Part shown: one piece after another, positions 6,691 through 9,698 of the stretch
Layout: each line of letters starts with the position of its first letter
Numbering within the stretch: the first letter of the stretch is position 1
Assembly: GCA_018711785.1 (NCBI GenBank)
Contig: DVHW01000096.1
Location: 1 to 9,698 of the forward strand
DNA from: Candidatus Galloscillospira excrementavium
GTDB lineage: Bacteria > Bacillota > Clostridia > Oscillospirales > Oscillospiraceae
Length of the DNA: 9,698 bases
Direction of reading: 5' to 3'
Position numbers and translations under genes: made by a program
Notes under the pieces: generated by a model
What the model was told of the DNA's origin: nothing
Databases searched by the model: none
What the model saw: the letters and a program-made list of their open reading frames with translations, nothing else

Positions 6691-6724
6691 AAAAACGCTG
6701 TTTTCTTTCGAAAACAGCGTTTTT
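6691..6724. terminator. Bidirectional intrinsic terminator
   Basis: A perfect 15-bp inverted repeat (6691-6705 with 6710-6724) surrounds a TTTC loop, with A5 and T5+ flanks giving U tracts both ways. It can stop plus-strand transcription from the LysR gene and minus-strand transcription from the membrane protein gene ending at 6826. Its stem core CGCTGTTTTC matches the terminator at 38-73. Bases 6726-6825 show nothing else clear. Confidence 0.92.
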
Positions 6725-6825
6725 TCATTAGCTGTGAATCACAAAGTCACATATTCCCCGATGGGTCTCCCGCCAGTGGAACCGCCCTCTTGCCTCCCCC
6801 ATAGTTATTGTTCCGCTCCTGCGCA

Positions 6826-7761
6826 TCAAACACGGAGAAGGCCACAGGCCGCCAGATAGAGCATCCCGGCCGAGCTGACGGCCAGAGCGAGGAACAGCAT
6901 CAGGCCGAATCCCAGCGGGATCAAGGAAAAGGGTATGCGGACCACATCGGATGGCGTGGGCGCCAAGGTGTAGGTGCCTGTATTCCGGTCGCGGTACAGC
7001 GTATACTCTTCGCCGGCCCGATATTTCTTCCGTGACACGGAATCCCCGGAATACCAGCGGACAATCCTGCCCCCTTCCAGCGCGGAAAAGAGGGGATAAT
7101 AACTTACGTCGTCATCCCCGGTCTCCCTGCAGATCACGCCTTCGCACCGCGCCTCCACAGGCTCCAGCCGTCCAAGGGCGTCTTTGACGGCCCAGCAGAT
7201 CGGGGCAAGGATCGGGCGCACGGCGGATGGCAGCAGGCCCCACACGCAGGCATAGGCACAGGCGGCGAGGATCGCCCCAATCATCGCCAGGAAGAGGCTG
7301 CCGGGCAGATTGGGCGACTCGACCTGAAAGTCGGACAGGGCCGCCAGGATCCCTCTGCCGTCTATCAGAAGGGCCGCCGTGATCTGCAGGCAGAGCACGC
7401 TCAACGCGAGGAGCAGTCCCCAATAGGAGCGCACCTCGCGCCAGGGCGCCCAGGTCCGGTTTCCCTGGTTCAGACAGATGGGGACCGTTTGACCGCAGGT
7501 GGGGGTCCCGACGATCCCTTGGTACTCCTTTTGCTCTGTCCATTCCCGCCCCTCATAGAAAAACCGCAGGGTGACCACGGCCGACGAGCGCCCGTCGTCG
7601 ATGATGTTCCCTTTTCTCCGGACCTCCCGGTACTGCACCTCTGCCACCCGGGCGTTCAGGCGGACGGCGTTCCGCCACTCCTGCCTGCGGAGGAAGCTCC
7701 GGACCGCCAGATAGAGGAACAGGCAGCCGAGCAGCAAGCTAAACAAAATCAGCGCCCACAT
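6826..7761 (-). CDS. Membrane protein with two DUF3592-like segments
   Basis: A 311-residue protein with an N-terminal membrane helix (about 1-20), two central helices (about 113-133 and 155-178) and a C-terminal helix (about 279-308). Two soluble segments lie between. The first (36-107) reads ARVAEVQYREVRRKG, TLRFFYEGREW and GQTVPICLNQGNRTW. The second (203-265) has a similar order: ARCEGVICRE, YYPLFSALEGG and AGEEYTLYRDRNTGTY. Both resemble the DUF3592 pattern, in which a beta domain ends in a G-x-x-V/Y-x-x-x-x-(N/D)-x-x-(N/D) strand. Function unknown. The start at 7761 is set by AAGGAGAGAG just upstream; extending to 7848 adds an Arg-rich stretch ahead of the first helix and is less likely. 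It is alone on its strand, with a shared terminator downstream. Confidence 0.78.
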   Translation of the reverse strand: MWALILFSLLLGCLFLYLAVRSFLRRQEWRNAVRLNARVAEVQYREVRRKGNIIDDGRSSAVVTLRFFYEGREWTEQKEYQGIVGTPTCGQTVPICLNQGNRTWAPWREVRSYWGLLLALSVLCLQITAALLIDGRGILAALSDFQVESPNLPGSLFLAMIGAILAACAYACVWGLLPSAVRPILAPICWAVKDALGRLEPVEARCEGVICRETGDDDVSYYPLFSALEGGRIVRWYSGDSVSRKKYRAGEEYTLYRDRNTGTYTLAPTPSDVVRIPFSLIPLGFGLMLFLALAVSSAGMLYLAACGLLRV

Positions 7762-7824
7762 CTCACTCTCTCCTTTTCTGCCGGAAACGCTGCGGCATCT
7801 CCGCCGCCGCGGGGTACCGGTTCC

Positions 7825-7830
7825 ATTATA
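7825..7830 (-). promoter_or_regulatory. Possible -10 box for the membrane protein gene
   Basis: A perfect TATAAT on the minus strand, 63 bases ahead of the ATG at 7761. At 17-18 base spacing the -35 position is weak (CCGAAG or ACCGAA), so this is tentative. The rest of the divergent gap (7831-8052) contains a TATACT at 8008-8013 on the plus strand that could serve the phoH-like transcript, also without a good -35. Confidence 0.4.
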
Positions 7831-8052
7831 CTGTGCCGCGGCGCTCACTTCGGTATGATTTTCCTAAAACTGCTGTCATATCTTTGTAAAGCGCCGGCTC
7901 CGACAGACGCTTATCACCCCCTTGATTTCCCCCGGCCAAACGGCGGCAACACCCTATCTTGACCTCATTTTTACATTGGGCTGGTAGATGGCCGCAGCTC
8001 TTTTTACTATACTGAACTCAGAATCCAATCGTAAACCGTGAGGAGTGCGTCT

Positions 8053-8208
8053 ATGAAGCAGCACGTCAGATGGTGGTCATCCTCTCTGCTCCGCCGCCGC
8101 TCACTGGGAGAGCCCGCTTGCGTCCTTATGCCGCAGGCGGGCTCTTTTGCCGTTCTGCGATGGATTCCGGTGCCGCAAAACTCCAAATCAGAGGAAAGGC
8201 AGGCATAA
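8053..8208 (+). CDS. Possible 51-residue leader ORF with tandem Trp codons
   Basis: ATG at 8053 follows AGGAG (8041-8045) at 7-base spacing. The frame runs 51 codons and stops 2 bases before the PIN-PhoH start, an arrangement suited to translational coupling. The product begins MKQHVRWWSSSLLRRRS, with adjacent Trp codons at 8071-8076 and three Arg codons soon after. The frame then runs through the hairpin at 8109-8145. Tandem rare-amino-acid codons before a terminator are typical of ribosome-mediated attenuation, but the gene downstream has no known link to tryptophan, no alternative antiterminator fold is obvious, and the ORF may be chance in GC-rich DNA. Confidence 0.35.
   Translation: MKQHVRWWSSSLLRRRSLGEPACVLMPQAGSFAVLRWIPVPQNSKSEERQA
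8109..8148 (+). terminator. Terminator-like hairpin (attenuator candidate) upstream of the PhoH gene
   Basis: A 14-bp stem (8109-8122 with 8132-8145, one G-U pair) has a 9-base loop and is followed by a short TTTT run (8145-8148). It lies 63 bases before the PIN-PhoH start and on the coding strand. It either ends transcripts arriving from upstream or attenuates the phoH-like transcript. The U tract is short, so termination may be partial. Confidence 0.65.
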
Positions 8209-8210
8209 CC

Positions 8211-9581
8211 ATGCAGAAAACCTATGTGCTGGACACCAACATCCTGATTCAGGCCCCCTACGCCCTGGAGTCCTTTGAGGACAATCACATCGTGCTGCCG
8301 CTGGTGGTGCTGGAATCGCTGGACGCGCTGAAGCAGGCGGACGGCGAGCAGGGCGGAAACGCGAGGCAGGTCATCCGCTTCCTGGAGCGGCTGCGCCTGC
8401 AGGGGAGCCTTGTGGAGGGTGTCGCCCTGCCGGCAGGCGGTACGCTGCGGCTGGAGGTCAACCATGTGGACGTGGCCCTTCCCCACGGCATGGACCCGGA
8501 CAGCGCAAGCAGCCGCGTGCTGAAGGTGTGCAGGGGCCTCATTGAGGACGGGCTTTCCACCATTCTGGTCACCCGCGACATCGTAACCCGGATCCAGGCC
8601 CAGATGCTGGGGGTCCCTGCCGAGGACTTTGCCGCCGATCAGGTCCCCAGCGGCGCGGGGCACTATACCGGGCGGGCAGATGTGTACGTGCCGGATGCGC
8701 TTCTCTCCCTGTTCAAGCGGGAGGGGATTTCCGCCGAGTCTCTGTATACGGTGGACCGCGAGGGGCGGCAGCAGCCAGCCTCCCTGACGGAGAACCAGTT
8801 CGCCATCCTGCGCTCCGACCGGGAGGAGAAGCGGACGCTGCTGGGCCGGTTCCGCGGCGGGCGGGTATATCCGCTCTGCCACAACGGGTGCAGGCCCTTC
8901 GGGGTCAGGCCCCGCAGCCTGGGCCAGCAGTTCATGCAGGAGGCCCTCCTGCTCAGCGCGGAGGAGGCGCCCCTGGTCATTCTCATGGGGCCGGCGGGGA
9001 CGGCGAAGACCTTCTATTCTCTGGCGGCCGGTCTAGAGCAGGTGATGGAGCCGGAGAGCCGGGCCTACCGCAAGATCCTGATCTGCCGCCCCAATGCCCA
9101 GTTTGACCAGGACATCGGGTTTCTCCCGGGCAGCGAGCAGGAGAAGATCTCCCCTCTCCTGCGTCCCATCGTGGACAATCTGGAAATCCTTCTGGATCTG
9201 GAGCACAAAAAGGAGAAGAGCGGCGAGGAGGAGCTGCGCAGCCGGATCAACTACCTCTTCGATACAGGGATACTCACCGCCGAGGCCATGAACTTTATGC
9301 GGGGCCGCTCCATCACCGACACCTGGCTGATCATCGACGAGGCCCAAAACCTGACTCCCCGGCAGGTCAAGGGGATCGTAACCCGGGTGGGGAGAGGGAC
9401 GAAGGTGATCCTGCTGGGCGACCCGGCTCAGATCGACCACCCGCTGCTGGACGAGCGCAGCAACGGCCTGAGCTACGCCAGCGAGCGCATGAGGGGGAGC
9501 CCCCTGTGCGTCCAGCTCACCATGCAGGCCGACGAGTGCGAGCGTTCGGCCCTGGCGCTGGACGCGGCGCGGAGGATGTGA
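8211..9581 (+). CDS. PIN-PhoH family protein (YlaK/PhoH2-like)
   Basis: A 456-residue fusion of an N-terminal PIN nuclease domain and a C-terminal PhoH ATPase. In PhoH2 proteins this pairing acts as an ATP-driven RNA helicase and ribonuclease. PIN residues seen: Asp8 in YVLDTN, Glu35 in VVLESL and Asp123 in VTRD. PhoH residues: the Walker A region LMGPAGTAKTFYS (about 258-270), ICRPN (291-295), QDIGFLPGSEQEK (300-312), Walker B LIIDEAQNLTP (373-383) and GDPAQIDHPLLDERSNGL (403-420). The length fits the family. The start at 8211 is preferred to one at 8070 because GAGGAAAGG precedes it and the PIN domain begins immediately. An oddity is Ala265 where most P-loops have Gly just before the Lys. 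It is followed by hairpins and no further gene before the window ends. A role in RNA turnover under stress is an inference from the family. Confidence 0.93.
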   Translation: MQKTYVLDTNILIQAPYALESFEDNHIVLPLVVLESLDALKQADGEQGGNARQVIRFLERLRLQGSLVEGVALPAGGTLRLEVNHVDVALPHGMDPDSASSRVLKVCRGLIEDGLSTILVTRDIVTRIQAQMLGVPAEDFAADQVPSGAGHYTGRADVYVPDALLSLFKREGISAESLYTVDREGRQQPASLTENQFAILRSDREEKRTLLGRFRGGRVYPLCHNGCRPFGVRPRSLGQQFMQEALLLSAEEAPLVILMGPAGTAKTFYSLAAGLEQVMEPESRAYRKILICRPNAQFDQDIGFLPGSEQEKISPLLRPIVDNLEILLDLEHKKEKSGEEELRSRINYLFDTGILTAEAMNFMRGRSITDTWLIIDEAQNLTPRQVKGIVTRVGRGTKVILLGDPAQIDHPLLDERSNGLSYASERMRGSPLCVQLTMQADECERSALALDAARRM

Positions 9582-9584
9582 CGG

Positions 9585-9654
9585 GTCCGCCTCCCACGCG
9601 GACGCAGGGGGCAGGAACGGAAGAGGGCGGCCATGCAGAACGCACGGCCGCCCT
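9585..9654 (+). terminator. Tandem hairpins after the PIN-PhoH gene, weak terminator candidate
   Basis: GTCCGC (9585-9590) pairs with GCGGAC (9598-9603) right after the stop. Then a perfect 9-bp stem AGGGCGGCC / GGCCGCCCT (9624-9632 with 9646-9654) has a 13-base loop that holds a further TGC/GCA pairing. Only TT and a C run follow, so it lacks a U tract; it could be a Rho-assisted or 3'-protecting end. Nothing more is recognised in 9655-9698. Confidence 0.4.
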
Positions 9655-9698
9655 TCCCCGCGGTATGGCACCGGCCCGGGGAGGCCCGGGTCTGCTGC

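Noticed and set aside
1..6724. Integrase, transposase or CRISPR array in or next to the tRNA-bracketed segment
   Set aside because: None of the open frames shows recombinase or transposase motifs, and there are no regularly spaced repeats.
6456..6731. A 91-codon plus-strand frame after the LysR gene
   Set aside because: It reads through the tRNA-like T arm and terminator, giving the RSQVQILYPP string typical of translated tRNA sequence, and has no ribosome site.
8041..8150. T-box riboswitch before the PhoH gene
   Set aside because: No T-box core sequence (GGTGG followed by CCGCG in context) or specifier stem was found; only a terminator-like hairpin is present.
8007..8882. A 291-codon minus-strand frame opposite the start of the PIN-PhoH gene
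   Set aside because: The plus strand encodes clear PIN motifs; the minus frame has none and no ribosome site.
9033..9671. A 212-codon minus-strand frame at the window end
   Set aside because: Antisense to the PhoH Walker motifs; no recognisable domain.

Overview
The window looks like chromosomal DNA from a GC-rich, low-oxygen Firmicute, most likely a gut Oscillospiraceae-type Clostridium relative (Flavonifractor / Lawsonibacter / Intestinimonas style). That placement is inference. It rests on strong AGGAGG-type ribosome sites before almost every gene, a CCA-encoding tRNA, TATAAT-type promoters, long shadow ORFs opposite GC-rich genes, and clostridial-looking aldo/keto reductases, a lipoprotein esterase and a PIN-PhoH protein.

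Layout. Positions 1-73 hold the 3' end of a tRNA and its terminator. From 5448 down to 159, five genes on the minus strand form one apparent operon: aldo/keto reductase C, aldo/keto reductase B, a two-domain secreted esterase lipoprotein, aldo/keto reductase A, and an FMN-binding flavin-reductase-like protein. A LysR-type regulator (5614-6459, plus strand) is divergent from it across a 165-base control region with a recognisable promoter for each direction. At 6657-6724 there is a second, decayed copy of the tRNA 3' end with the same kind of terminator, so the operon and its regulator lie between two similar tRNA-end/terminator sequences. Beyond this is a minus-strand membrane protein with two DUF3592-like segments (6826-7761). 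Last comes a plus-strand PIN-PhoH ATPase (8211-9581), preceded by a leader that contains a possible 51-codon ORF with tandem Trp codons and a strong terminator-like hairpin.

How the genes may work together (inference). The LysR protein probably senses a small molecule and controls the divergent operon. The lipoprotein esterase would act on the outer face of the membrane and release an alcohol, acid or sugar from an ester. The three cytoplasmic reductases, all with intact Asp-Tyr-Lys-His tetrads, would reduce carbonyl compounds with NADPH, and the flavin-binding protein would take part in linked redox chemistry. This fits use or detoxification of an esterified, carbonyl-containing compound, but nothing in the sequence names the substrate. 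The membrane protein and the PIN-PhoH protein appear unrelated to this operon.
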